Below the pieces are notes generated by a model. It saw nothing but the letters and a program-made list of their open reading frames with translations. It ran no database searches and was not told the DNA's origin. Shown here one piece after another: positions 1-8,661 of a stretch of 64,000 bases of DNA. How positions within the stretch are numbered: the first letter of the stretch is position 1; the number at the start of each line of letters is the position of its first letter. Location of the stretch: NCBI RefSeq assembly GCF_001550065.1, contig NZ_LRUB01000022.1, positions 62,001-126,000 on the forward strand, in the 5' to 3' direction. The stretch is from Kordiimonas lipolytica. GTDB lineage: Bacteria; Pseudomonadota; Alphaproteobacteria; Sphingomonadales; Kordiimonadaceae. The translations under genes were made by a program, and so were the position numbers.

Positions 1-646
1 ACAGCGATGTCAGCGGCAGGTAGCGGTCTTCCCGTGCGTCGTCAATGTCGCCCAAAGGCATGGTCTCAATAAGCGTCAGGTCGAGGCCTTCTTCAAGGCA
101 CCATGCCATTAGGTCCGGGATTTCAGTGTCATTCAGGCCTTTGAGTGCCACGGTGTTGATCTTGACCTCAAGACCGGCAGCCTTGGCCGCCCGAATGCCC
201 TCCAGCACCTGCGCAAGCCGGTTGCGGCGGGAGATTTCCTCGAACAGGTCCGGCTTGAGGGTGTCCAGCGATACATTGATGCGCCGGATGCCAGCCTTGT
301 AAAGATCAGCCGCCATATGCGGCAGTTGCGTGCCATTGGTGGTCAGCGTGACCTCATCCAGCGTGCCGCGCGCCACGTCCTCCCCCAATCGTCCGATAAG
401 CGTCAGGATGCCTTTCCTTACCAGCGGTTCGCCACCCGTCAGGCGAATGCGGCGGACGCCCCGATCCATAAAGGCTTTGGAGAGGTCGTAAAGTTCCTCA
501 AGTGTCAGAACATCGGCTTTGGGCAGGAACACCATGTCTTCGGCCATGCAGTAACGGCAGCGCAGGTCGCAGCGGTCAGTCACCGACAAGCGCAGATAGC
601 TGATCTGCCGCCCGAATGTGTCGGTCAGTGTTTTTGTGCGCGGCAT
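1..646 (-). CDS. moaA: GTP 3',8-cyclase MoaA (5' part; runs off the window)
   Basis: Radical-SAM enzyme that turns GTP into 3',8-cH2GTP, the first step of molybdopterin synthesis in the cytosol. Translating the minus strand from the ATG at 646 gives a start [20 protein letters not shown] followed by the radical-SAM cluster CxxxCxxC (C26, C30, C33), then a GGEPLVR motif typical of MoaA. About 215 residues are present; the C-terminal second Fe-S cluster lies outside the window. Molybdenum cofactor use is supported by the mocA-like and xdhC genes at 28-31 kb, though these are far away. Family assignment is firm; only completeness is unknown. Confidence 0.95.
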   Translation of the reverse strand, partial: MPRTKTLTDTFGRQISYLRLSVTDRCDLRCRYCMAEDMVFLPKADVLTLEELYDLSKAFMDRGVRRIRLTGGEPLVRKGILTLIGRLGEDVARGTLDEVTLTTNGTQLPHMAADLYKAGIRRINVSLDTLKPDLFEEISRRNRLAQVLEGIRAAKAAGLEVKINTVALKGLNDTEIPDLMAWCLEEGLDLTLIETMPLGDIDDAREDRYLPLTSL

Positions 647-743
647 ATGGTCATGGCTATCGGGCATAGCTGCAATGTCGTGCGCAAGGGGCCTGTCGTC
701 AAGTCATTAGGATGTGATAAGGGCGTTAGAAGGTGGGAGCGGC

Positions 744-1064
744 TTAGCTGTCTTCGTCGAAGAAGGAGCCAAGCGCTTCGTCATAGGCTTCATCAAGACG
801 CTTGAACACGGTGGCATTGGCCCTGAAGGCATGCTCTTCCGCCTTAAGGTCCACCATATTCTGCAGCACATCTGAGTAGCCGGCGCCGGAAGGGCTGGTT
901 TTTGGCGACGAAAGCGCGGCTGTGTTCTGACTTTGTGCAGCGCCATCGTCGAGGCTGAAGGAGGAGGCTTCGCTGGTCTTCTTCAGGATTTCCGAAGCCA
1001 GGTCGGTCGCCCGGCTTTCAGACTTCATCAGTCCCTGTGCCGCGATGTTCAGCGCTTTGATCAT
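744..1064 (-). CDS. Small flagellar rod/hook-like protein
   Basis: 106 residues. The N-terminus (MIKALNIAAQGL) and the C-terminus (DLKAEEHAFRANATVFKRLDEAYDEALG) resemble the paired terminal helices of axial flagellar proteins (FlgB/FlgC/FlgG type), which polymerise through a coiled coil of their two ends. The middle is a short low-complexity Ser/Ala/Thr linker, so there is no room for the usual rod or hook domain. Family resemblance is seen by eye only. No other flagellar gene lies in the window, so it is an orphan. It could be a rod-like accessory protein of alphaproteobacteria rather than a structural rod subunit. Confidence 0.65.
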   Translation of the reverse strand: MIKALNIAAQGLMKSESRATDLASEILKKTSEASSFSLDDGAAQSQNTAALSSPKTSPSGAGYSDVLQNMVDLKAEEHAFRANATVFKRLDEAYDEALGSFFDEDS

Positions 1065-1197
1065 GAAATCGTGATACCTCGTTCAAACCTGCTGTCACTA
1101 TACACTTACGGCTATGAATTGGCAGTAAACAATTAGATACAATTGTAGTCACCGCTGACCGCGCTATGTTGTTGGTTGAAAAAGAGTGGAGGCTATT

Positions 1198-1833
1198 GTG
1201 GAACTTGATCTTGTCATCGATGTGGTGTGCCCTTGGTGCTTTGTTGGCAAACGCCAGTTGGACAAGGCGCTGGAGATGCGCCCCGGCAGCATTTCGGGTG
1301 TGCGCTACCGGCCATACCAGCTTGCGCCCGACACGCCAGCTGAAGGCGTGGACCGCAAAAGCTATTACCGGAAAAAGTTCGGCGACGGGCCTGAGCTCAG
1401 TGCCATGCGCGAGCACCTGAGGGCGCAGGGTGAGAGCCTGGGCATCAGTTTCGATTTCGATAGCGACTGCACCATTGCCAACAGCCTCGATGCCCACCGG
1501 CTGATCCGCTGGGCCATGAGCTCTGGAAAGCAGGCCGAAGTGGCAGATGCCGTGATGAAGGCTTATTTCGAGGACTGCGCCTTCATTGGCGATCATGCGC
1601 TGCTAGCTGATATCGCGGCACAGGCGGGGATGGACCGTGACCTGGTGGCGGAGCTGCTGGCATCTGATCAGGACAAGGACTTGATAAGGGCGGAGGTCGC
1701 CCACGCCCAGCAGGCGGGCATCCGCGGTGTGCCCATGTATATCTTTGACAGCAAATATGCCGTCTCCGGCGCGCAGGGGCCGGAGGCTCTTGTACAGGTG
1801 ATTGACAAGTTGGCTGAGCAACAATCTGCCTGA
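1198..1833 (+). CDS. DsbA-family thiol oxidoreductase, FrnE-like
   Basis: 211-residue protein of the thioredoxin-fold DsbA family, FrnE subgroup. The CPWC active site is at C11-C14 directly after the first beta strand, followed by the helical insertion and a C-terminal 'GVPMYIFDSKYAVSGAQ' cis-Pro segment typical of FrnE/2-hydroxychromene isomerase-like proteins. No signal peptide is visible, so a cytosolic thiol-disulfide role is likely. The start is set at GTG 1198 because GGAGG at 1188-1192 sits 5 bases upstream; an in-frame GTG at 1186 would overlap that Shine-Dalgarno. It is divergent from the flagellar-like gene and monocistronic. Confidence 0.85.
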   Translation: MELDLVIDVVCPWCFVGKRQLDKALEMRPGSISGVRYRPYQLAPDTPAEGVDRKSYYRKKFGDGPELSAMREHLRAQGESLGISFDFDSDCTIANSLDAHRLIRWAMSSGKQAEVADAVMKAYFEDCAFIGDHALLADIAAQAGMDRDLVAELLASDQDKDLIRAEVAHAQQAGIRGVPMYIFDSKYAVSGAQGPEALVQVIDKLAEQQSA

Positions 1834-2002
1834 ATGAAAACAGGCAGCCTTTCTGGAAAAGACTGCCTGCTACTCAGGACACTGGTACTCGGAACAAAGG
1901 CCAGGGAAAGCCGTTTAGTCAGGCCCTGGGAATTTCAGGTTCCCAGGGGAGCGGGCCCCGCTGATTGGAGAGGAGAGACAGTAGGGCCCACGAGGGAGCT
2001 CG

Positions 2003-2557
2003 TTAGAAGCGGGCGATCAGGCCAGCTTTTGTGGTCCAGGCGCTTTTGTCGTTGCCGTAGGTAGTGTAGTCGGCACCCACGCGGAAGCTCAGGCTTTCGC
2101 TCAGGGCGCGCTCATATCCGCCGCCAAAACGCCAACCGTCGTCATTGAAGGCGTCGCCTTCTGCTGTGGTTGGGTCGAAGCGAGTGCGAACAAAGCCGGC
2201 TTTACCATAGATCAGGTTCGCGCCGTCAGAGCCGAAAGCCTGACCGAGGGTGAGGGATGCACCCCATTCATATTCGCTTTTCAGGCCTGTGGCGTGGTTA
2301 TTGTAGCCCGTGTCGCCAAACGTGCCTTCAAGGCCGACAACAAAATTGTTGTCCATCTGGTTGCGGAAGCCGATCACGCCGCCATAATAGAGGCTACGAT
2401 CACGTTTTGCGTCGCCTGCCAGTTTGGTCCAGTCCACACCGGCCTCAATACCGGCATAGGCACCGTCGAATTTCTTCTCGCCGTCTGCAGCACTTGCTGC
2501 CGCTGTCATCAGCGTTGACGCCGCTACCACACCCAAAATCGTTTTCGAGAATTTCAT
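2003..2557 (-). CDS. Small outer-membrane beta-barrel protein
   Basis: 184 residues. A clear signal peptide (MKFSKTILGVVAASTLMTAAASA, cut after ASA) is followed by alternating amphipathic strands and ends in Phe (GLIARF), the usual signal for BamA-dependent outer-membrane insertion. Strand pattern and length fit the 8-stranded OmpA/OmpW/Opa-like 'outer membrane beta-barrel' families. No specific ligand can be inferred. Well separated from its neighbours; a 9-bp inverted repeat (1924-1932/1940-1948) lies after its stop and may help end transcription, though it has no T tract. Confidence 0.85.
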   Translation of the reverse strand: MKFSKTILGVVAASTLMTAAASAADGEKKFDGAYAGIEAGVDWTKLAGDAKRDRSLYYGGVIGFRNQMDNNFVVGLEGTFGDTGYNNHATGLKSEYEWGASLTLGQAFGSDGANLIYGKAGFVRTRFDPTTAEGDAFNDDGWRFGGGYERALSESLSFRVGADYTTYGNDKSAWTTKAGLIARF

Positions 2558-2760
2558 GACTGTCCTCCGTGTCGTTTCTCAAAGCGCCGAGGCATTCTTT
2601 CGTGCTCGGCTTCGATGAGTTGAATTTGGAGGGGATTTGGGGCGCGTCTATGGGCGATCAGTGGCAGATTTAAGAAACATTATGGCGCATTGCGGCGCTC
2701 AGCTTAACATCTGTTCAGAAAAGGGAGTGAAAGCGGGTTTCACCCCCTGTTTTTCTTATT

Positions 2761-3912
2761 TTACTCGGCTGACGGCTTTGCCCGCGACAACACGGCCCAG
2801 CCCGCCAGCACGGACAGCAGACTCGCAGCCAAAACACCAAGCCGGACATCCGCCTGCAGCTCCACTGATCGGTAGGCCAGGCTGCCGATAAAGAGACTCA
2901 TGGTAAAACCGATCCCTGCAAGGTGACCGGCGCCCCAAACATGCGCCATGGTGAGCTTGCCTGGCAGCTTGGCGCGGAACAGCCATACAGCGGCCATGGC
3001 GCCAGCCATGACGCCCAAAGGTTTGCCGATTGCGAGGCCCGCGAGAATACCTGAGCTCACCGGTGCCAGCAGCTTCTCAACGGAGAGGCCAGCCAGTGAT
3101 ACGCCAGCGTTGGCAAAAGCGAACAGCGGCAGCACCATCAATGCCACGGGCGTGTGAAGGTTATGCTCGAGATCCTCAAGCGGGGAATGGCCTTCCTCGT
3201 CCTTGGTTGCCGGGATAGCAAGGCCCACAGCAACGCCTGCGAGCGTTGCGTGCACGCCCGACTTGAGAACAGCCAGCCACACCAGAGCGCCAATGAACAA
3301 GTAGGCGGACGTATTTCGGATGCCAGCGCGGTTGAGAGCAAACAGCGCCACACAGCCCAGCGCAGCAAGCGTCAGGGAGGTCACTGAAAGATCGGCAGTA
3401 TAGAAGGCTGCGATGATGATCACGGCGCCCAAGTCATCAAGGATCGCAAGCGTCAGCAGAAAGAGCTTCAGTTCAGGTGGCACCCGGCTGCCCATCATGG
3501 CCAGGATGCCGATGGCAAAAGCGATGTCTGTTGCTGTTGGGATGGCCCAACCGCTCATGGCTTGTGCGTCGCCGCCTGTCGCGAGCCAGAAAAGAAGGGC
3601 CGGGACAGCCATGCCACCCACAGCGGCCAGGCCGGGCAGTGCCAGGCTCTTGAGGCTCGATAGCTCGCCTGTGACCACTTCGCGTTTGATCTCAAGGCCA
3701 ACCAGCAGGAAGAATATGGCCATCAGGCCTTCGTTGATCCACAGCAGGATTGGTTTCGACAGGCCATATTCACCAATGGCGATAGTGCCTTTGGTGTTAA
3801 GAAGCGCGTCATAGAGCGGTGCGAAGCCTGAGTTGTCCAGAATAATGGCGAACGCGGCTGCGGCGATTAGCAAAAGACCCCCGATAGCATCGGGCGACAA
3901 AGACAGTTTCAT
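2761..3912 (-). CDS. nhaA: Na+/H+ antiporter NhaA
   Basis: 383-residue inner-membrane antiporter that expels Na+ in exchange for H+, raising alkaline and salt tolerance. Recognisable NhaA features include the segment GLMAIFFLLVGLEIKREV, the 'PTATDIAFAIGILAMMG' stretch, and the LAILDDLGAVIIIA motif carrying the paired aspartates of the ion-binding site. Length matches the family (about 390). The ATG at 3912 is preferred, with GGAG just upstream, over an extended start at 3966. Two micro-ORFs encoding single-helix proteins lie just upstream on the same strand, and a second Na+/H+ antiporter (nhaB) occurs at 31 kb. Confidence 0.96.
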   Translation of the reverse strand: MKLSLSPDAIGGLLLIAAAAFAIILDNSGFAPLYDALLNTKGTIAIGEYGLSKPILLWINEGLMAIFFLLVGLEIKREVVTGELSSLKSLALPGLAAVGGMAVPALLFWLATGGDAQAMSGWAIPTATDIAFAIGILAMMGSRVPPELKLFLLTLAILDDLGAVIIIAAFYTADLSVTSLTLAALGCVALFALNRAGIRNTSAYLFIGALVWLAVLKSGVHATLAGVAVGLAIPATKDEEGHSPLEDLEHNLHTPVALMVLPLFAFANAGVSLAGLSVEKLLAPVSSGILAGLAIGKPLGVMAGAMAAVWLFRAKLPGKLTMAHVWGAGHLAGIGFTMSLFIGSLAYRSVELQADVRLGVLAASLLSVLAGWAVLSRAKPSAE

Positions 3913-4017
3913 TGTGATCTCCAAGACATTCCACCCCCATATTGGAGCAGAAAGCAGAAGATACAATGTTAAATCGACCGAACTGGTCCGATTTCTATGG
4001 GGGCGAAATTCGGCGTA

Positions 4018-4113
4018 CTAGATCATGAAAAGGTAAGCAACGAAGCCGCTTACGGCGATCAGGTTAAGGGCAGTGCCCCAACCGGCAGAAACTGTATTTT
4101 GGCTGTGTTTCAT
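4018..4113 (-). CDS. 31-aa single-helix membrane protein (micro-ORF A)
   Basis: A 31-codon reading frame from ATG 4113 to TAG 4018, preceded by GAGGAT 8-13 bases upstream. The product has a short polar head (MKHSQNTVSAGWG) and one hydrophobic helix ending FVAYLFMI. It closely resembles the frame at 4453-4542: the pattern 'LNL-(I/L)-(A/G)-V-S-(G/A)-F-V-(A/T)-YLF-(M/L)-I-stop' is shared. The similarity of two adjacent frames ending at equivalent residues argues that both are translated. Function unknown; it lies 105 bases upstream of nhaA on the same strand. Confidence 0.6.
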   Translation of the reverse strand: MKHSQNTVSAGWGTALNLIAVSGFVAYLFMI

Positions 4114-4452
4114 TATTCTATCCTCAGGCTATCCTCTGTTCGCTGGCTGCAGGTTTTCCTGTCTGTCCAACGTATGGCTGTCGTGTTTCGGGCGCTAGAG
4201 CGGTCATTGCCAACCCCGTGTCGCCCGATCTGCAACGTCACCCTTTTTGACTTATCAGCTGCCGGATGATCTTTCTGTGCTGCAGATCACTGCGACATAT
4301 AGGGAGCCTGGCGCCGATAACAATCTATAAAAAAGTTAGGGCAGCTATGCGTTTTTGGACAAGCTATTGGAATTTCAGAGTAAATGAGCAAGCAGAAAAG
4401 CGGCTTGCTGCCCACACAGACAGGTGCTGATGAATTCCTGATCGTCATCCGG

Positions 4453-4542
4453 TCAAATCAGGAAGAGGTAGGTGACAAAGGCGCTGACACCCAGAAGGTT
4501 GAGCCCGGCAACCAGACTGGAAAGGGCAGGGGTGGGCTTCAT
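4453..4542 (-). CDS. 29-aa single-helix membrane protein (micro-ORF B), paralog of micro-ORF A
   Basis: 29 codons from ATG 4542 to TGA 4453. A GGGGA sequence lies about 6 bases before the start. The product begins MKPTPALSSLVAG and ends with a hydrophobic helix finishing SAFVTYLFLI; it aligns without gaps over about 20 C-terminal residues with the 31-aa frame at 4018-4113. It sits between mfd (ends 4699) and micro-ORF A, all leftward. A 7-bp inverted repeat (4387-4393/4403-4409) follows its stop. Function unknown; size and topology resemble small regulatory or accessory subunits of membrane complexes, but no family is recognised. Confidence 0.6.
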   Translation of the reverse strand: MKPTPALSSLVAGLNLLGVSAFVTYLFLI

Positions 4543-4698
4543 GACACGTCCCCGGTAACTGTCCTGTTGGCCTGAACAACGGGAGGCGGTGTAGGTCTAG
4601 CGGCTGCCTTTTGCCGCCGGTGAAGTAAAGTTACTCCCAAAGGGTACCACCCGGGGCTTAACACTTTCTGATCAAAGAGGGTTAACAAAAGGTAGGAG

Positions 4699-7600
4699 TT
4701 ACTCTGCGGCTTTGGTTGCCACGGCTGCCAGCCTTTTGGCAACGGCGTTCACGGCCTTGAGACGCGCGCCAATCTTGTCCATGCGGGCATAGTAGGTCAG
4801 CTTGTGATCGGGCCGCAGTTTGGCCGACGCACCTGTGCCTGAGATGAATTCAACAAGGCCTGCCGGGTTGGCGAACTGGTCATTCCTGAAGCTGATGGTC
4901 ATGCCCTTGGGGCCAGCGTCCAGCTTGTCGATCCCCGCGCGTTTGCACGAGCCCTTGATGATCATGATCGCCGCCAACTGCTTCACGGCGCCCGGCAAAG
5001 GGCCGAACCGATCGATCAGCTCCGCGCAGAAGGCGTCCACGTCTTCCCGCGTTTCCAGATCCGCCAGGCGGCGGTAGAGCGCCATGCGCTGGGTCAGGTC
5101 AGGCACATATTTTTCCGGGATCATCACGGTGGCGCCCAGGTTCAATTGTGGTGACCACTCGAGATCATCGTAGCTCTCGTCGGCGCTGCCAGCACGGGCT
5201 TCCGCCACGGCTTCCTCCAGCATCTTCTGGTACAGTTCAACACCCACTTCCTTGATGTGGCCGGATTGCTCATCACCCAACAGGTTGCCGGCCCCGCGAA
5301 TATCCATGTCGTGGCTGGCGATCGTGAAGCCTGCGCCCAGGGTATCCAGCGCCTGCAGCACCTGAAGCCGCTTATCGGCATTCTCACTGAGCATCCTGTT
5401 CGCGGGCGTCGTGAGGTACGCATAGGCGCGGGTTTTTGATCGACCCACGCGGCCCCGAAGCTGGTAAAGCTGCGCCAGGCCGAACATGTCTGCCCGGTGC
5501 ACCACCATGGTATTGGCGTTCGAGATATCGATCCCGCTTTCAACAATGGTGGTGGACAGCAGCACGTCATACCGGCCCTCATAGAAGGCGGTCATCACAT
5601 CCTCGATGGTCTTGGGTGTCATCTGGCCGTGGCCGATGATGAATTTTACCTCTGGCACATGTTCCTTCAGGAAGGTGGCTGCTTCTTCAAGATCCGCGAT
5701 ACGCGGCACCACATAGAAGCTCTGGCCGCCGCGGTAGTGTTCACGCAGCAAGGCCTCGCGCACCACGACCGGATCAAACGGCAGCACAAAGGTGCGCACG
5801 GCCAGGCGGTCCACCGGTGGGGTCGCGATGATCGAAAGGTCGCGAATGCCGGACATGGCCATCTGCAGTGTGCGCGGGATCGGTGTGGCTGTCAGCGTCA
5901 GTACATGCACGTCCGCCTTCAGTTCCTTTAGCTTTTCCTTATGGGCAACGCCGAAGTGCTGCTCCTCATCCACGATCACCATGCCCAGATTCTTGAACTC
6001 AACCCCCTTGGACAACAGCGCGTGGGTTCCGATCACGATATCGCACGTGCCCTTGCGCATCTCTTCCTTTGTGGCCTTCTGGTCCTTGGATGAGACCAGC
6101 CGCGACAGCTGGCCAATGCGCACGGGCAGGCCCTTGAAGCGTTCAGTGAAGTTCAGATAGTGCTGGCGCGAAAGCAGTGTGGTAGGCGCAATGATCGCCA
6201 CCTGCAGTCCGGCCATGGTGGCCAGGAAGGCTGCCCGAAGCGCCACTTCTGTTTTGCCAAATCCAACGTCGCCACACACCAGCCGGTCCATCGGTCTGCC
6301 GGATGACAGGTCAGCCGCCACCTGCTCGATGGCTCGCAATTGGTCTTCGGTTTCCGTAAACGGGAAGCGGGCGGCAAATTCGTCATAAAGGCCTTCGGGT
6401 GTTGTCACCCGTGTGCCTTCCTTCAGTTCGCGTTCTGCGGCCAGTTTGATCAGCGCGCCTGCCATCTCGCGGATGCGGGCCTTGGCGCGGGCTTTCCGCG
6501 CCTGCCATGCCACGCCGCCCAGCTTGTCCAGCTGCCCGCCTGCGTCCTCGCCGCCGAAGCGGGACAGGACCTCAATATTTTCAACGGGCACATAAAGCTT
6601 GTCGCCGCCCAGGTAGGTCAAGAGCAGGCAATCGTGCGCCGCGCCAGTGACTTTCACGGTCTCAAGGCCTTCGAACTTACCGATGCCGTGGCTGGCGTGC
6701 ACCACCAGATCACCGGGCGACAGCGCGCTGGCTTCCTTGAGGAAATTGTCGGCCTTCTTGCTGCGCCGTGCCTTGCGGACCAGCCTGTCCCCCAGCACGT
6801 CCTGTTCGGAAATAACCGCCAGGTCTTTGGTCTCAAACCCACGCTCAAGCGGCAGCACGGTGACTGCGATCAGGGTCTTGTTCTCGCGCCGGATGTCTTC
6901 CCAGCTTTCGGCTAGCCCCACCGGCATCAGGCCGTGGTCCTCGAGCACGCCCTTAAGGCGGTCGGCGGCGCCAGCGGAGTAGCTTGCGAACACCACACGT
7001 TTCTCGCTGGCACGCAGCGACTTCACATGGTCGCGCACGGCGTCATACACATTGATATCGCGGTTATTGCGTTCGGGGCCGAAGTCTCGTCCCTGGCGGG
7101 CTTCAAAGCTCACCACATTCAGGGCAGGGGGTTCCTCGAACGGTGTCAGGCGGATGGCGTTCAGCTCATCCAACCGGTCCTGCCATTCGGCTTCGCTCAA
7201 ATAGAGCTGCGCGCTTGGCACCGGTTTATAGGGCGGCGCGGTGATGCTTTTCTCGTTTTTGGCAATCTTCCAGGCTTCCCGGCGTGCCTCATAATAGTCG
7301 TCCACCGCCTTGAAGCGTTCGCCTGCCGCGTCATCCACCTGATGGTCGAAGGTGAAGACGGGGGCGTCCAGATAGTCGAACAGCGTGGCCATCTTGTCGT
7401 GGAAGAAGGGCAGCCAATGTTCGGCGCCCTGATATTTGCGGCCTTCACTGATGGCCTCGTACAGCAGATCATCACCCTTTGCCGGGCCGAAGGTGTTCAC
7501 ATAATTCCGCCGGAAGCGCTCAATACCTTCTTTGGACAGGGAAAATTCGGATGCCGGTTTCAGATGCAGGCGCGGGGCCTTGCCTGTGGTGCGCTGGTCC

Positions 7601-8196
7601 AGCGGGTCAAATCGGCGGATGGTGTCAAGCTCATCGCCAAAGAAATCCAGCCGCAGCGGGCTGTCTTCACCCGGAGGGAAGATGTCGATCAGACCGCCGC
7701 GCACGGCAAACTCGCCGGGTTCCATCACCTGGCCGGACCGGGTGTAGCCATTTGATGCCAGGAAGTCCGTCAGCGCCAGCAGGTCCACCTCGTCGCCCGG
7801 TTCGGCATGGAAGGTGGCATCCTTGACGGCCGCGGGGGCCGGGACGCGCTGAAGCGCGGCGTTGATGGTTGTCAGCACCAGAAGCGGTCTTGATTGCTTG
7901 CCTGCAGTCAGGCGCGACAGGGTCGCCATACGGCGCGCCACGATGTCGCTTTGCGGGCTGACACGGTCATAGGGCAGGCAGTCCCACGCGGGGAACAGAA
8001 GCACTTCGATATCCGGCGCGAAAAACTTTACCGCTGCCGCCATTGCAGCCAAGCGCCCGTCGTCAGACGCCACATAGAGAACTGGACGCTTGGCGTTGCG
8101 GCCCGCCAGGTCTGCAAGCAGCATGGCGTCAAAGCCGCCGGGCACGCCCGAGGCAATCAGCGGCATCTCCGCGTCTATCAGTTGGTCCAGTGGCAT
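4699..8196 (-). CDS. mfd: Transcription-repair coupling factor Mfd
   Basis: 1165-residue DNA translocase that removes RNA polymerase stalled at lesions and recruits UvrA. Domains in order: UvrB-like N-terminal region, a CarD-like RNA-polymerase interaction domain (around 'GDLVVHASHGIGKFEGLE'), then a RecG-like SF2 helicase with Walker A GDVGFGKT at about 642-649, DEEQ box near 742 and the motif VI region QLRGRVGRSKTRAYAY, and a C-terminal TRCF domain. Length is normal for the family. It follows sdhE by 18 bases and is probably cotranscribed with it. Confidence 0.98.
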   Translation of the reverse strand: MPLDQLIDAEMPLIASGVPGGFDAMLLADLAGRNAKRPVLYVASDDGRLAAMAAAVKFFAPDIEVLLFPAWDCLPYDRVSPQSDIVARRMATLSRLTAGKQSRPLLVLTTINAALQRVPAPAAVKDATFHAEPGDEVDLLALTDFLASNGYTRSGQVMEPGEFAVRGGLIDIFPPGEDSPLRLDFFGDELDTIRRFDPLDQRTTGKAPRLHLKPASEFSLSKEGIERFRRNYVNTFGPAKGDDLLYEAISEGRKYQGAEHWLPFFHDKMATLFDYLDAPVFTFDHQVDDAAGERFKAVDDYYEARREAWKIAKNEKSITAPPYKPVPSAQLYLSEAEWQDRLDELNAIRLTPFEEPPALNVVSFEARQGRDFGPERNNRDINVYDAVRDHVKSLRASEKRVVFASYSAGAADRLKGVLEDHGLMPVGLAESWEDIRRENKTLIAVTVLPLERGFETKDLAVISEQDVLGDRLVRKARRSKKADNFLKEASALSPGDLVVHASHGIGKFEGLETVKVTGAAHDCLLLTYLGGDKLYVPVENIEVLSRFGGEDAGGQLDKLGGVAWQARKARAKARIREMAGALIKLAAERELKEGTRVTTPEGLYDEFAARFPFTETEDQLRAIEQVAADLSSGRPMDRLVCGDVGFGKTEVALRAAFLATMAGLQVAIIAPTTLLSRQHYLNFTERFKGLPVRIGQLSRLVSSKDQKATKEEMRKGTCDIVIGTHALLSKGVEFKNLGMVIVDEEQHFGVAHKEKLKELKADVHVLTLTATPIPRTLQMAMSGIRDLSIIATPPVDRLAVRTFVLPFDPVVVREALLREHYRGGQSFYVVPRIADLEEAATFLKEHVPEVKFIIGHGQMTPKTIEDVMTAFYEGRYDVLLSTTIVESGIDISNANTMVVHRADMFGLAQLYQLRGRVGRSKTRAYAYLTTPANRMLSENADKRLQVLQALDTLGAGFTIASHDMDIRGAGNLLGDEQSGHIKEVGVELYQKMLEEAVAEARAGSADESYDDLEWSPQLNLGATVMIPEKYVPDLTQRMALYRRLADLETREDVDAFCAELIDRFGPLPGAVKQLAAIMIIKGSCKRAGIDKLDAGPKGMTISFRNDQFANPAGLVEFISGTGASAKLRPDHKLTYYARMDKIGARLKAVNAVAKRLAAVATKAAE

Positions 8197-8214
8197 GGTG
8201 GTTGGGTGTCCGGT

Positions 8215-8517
8215 TTACTTGGCCTTGAGCGTCATGAAGTCCAGCTTCTGAAGCCGGTCCATCATCTCACCCTGAAACTTTTCAGGCACATCGATGCCTT
8301 TGGTTACCCAACCCAGAATTTCATGGTCCTGCTCTTCAAAGAGCGTCTCGAACCAGGCGCAGTCTTCTGCGCTGAAACTGTCCTTGTTGGCCTCAACGAA
8401 ATTGCCGAAAATCAGGTCCAGTTCCTTGATGCCGCGGTGCCACGCCCGAAACAACAGGCGGCGCCTGCGGTCTTCAAGGTTGATGTCCTTGTGCGGGTTA
8501 TAGCCCTGGTCGCTCAT
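8215..8517 (-). CDS. sdhE: FAD assembly factor SdhE
   Basis: 100 residues, family DUF339. It assists covalent flavinylation of succinate dehydrogenase subunit A in the cytosol. The RGxxE signature appears as HRGIKELDLIFGNF, followed by the acidic helical segment ending in a Trp-x4-hydrophobic region (EILGWVTKG), as in SdhE/Sdh5. Length is typical. It is upstream of mfd on the same strand and divergent from recG, an arrangement known in alphaproteobacteria. Confidence 0.93.
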   Translation of the reverse strand: MSDQGYNPHKDINLEDRRRRLLFRAWHRGIKELDLIFGNFVEANKDSFSAEDCAWFETLFEEQDHEILGWVTKGIDVPEKFQGEMMDRLQKLDFMTLKAK

Positions 8518-8661
8518 TGCTCAAACCTTCCCTCGGGAAACTGGAAAAATACATCGCCACCAGCAGATTTTGATCTGTCTGTTTGATGGGCGGCACACCA
8601 TAGGCTAAGGTCCGCTTTGGTTAAAGGGAAACTTTCATGATTTTCGGGGGAATTCCGCCCT

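Noticed and set aside
6934..7755. 273-codon frame antisense to mfd
   Set aside because: Follows the GC-rich codon pattern of mfd, has no family features and lies wholly inside a certain gene.
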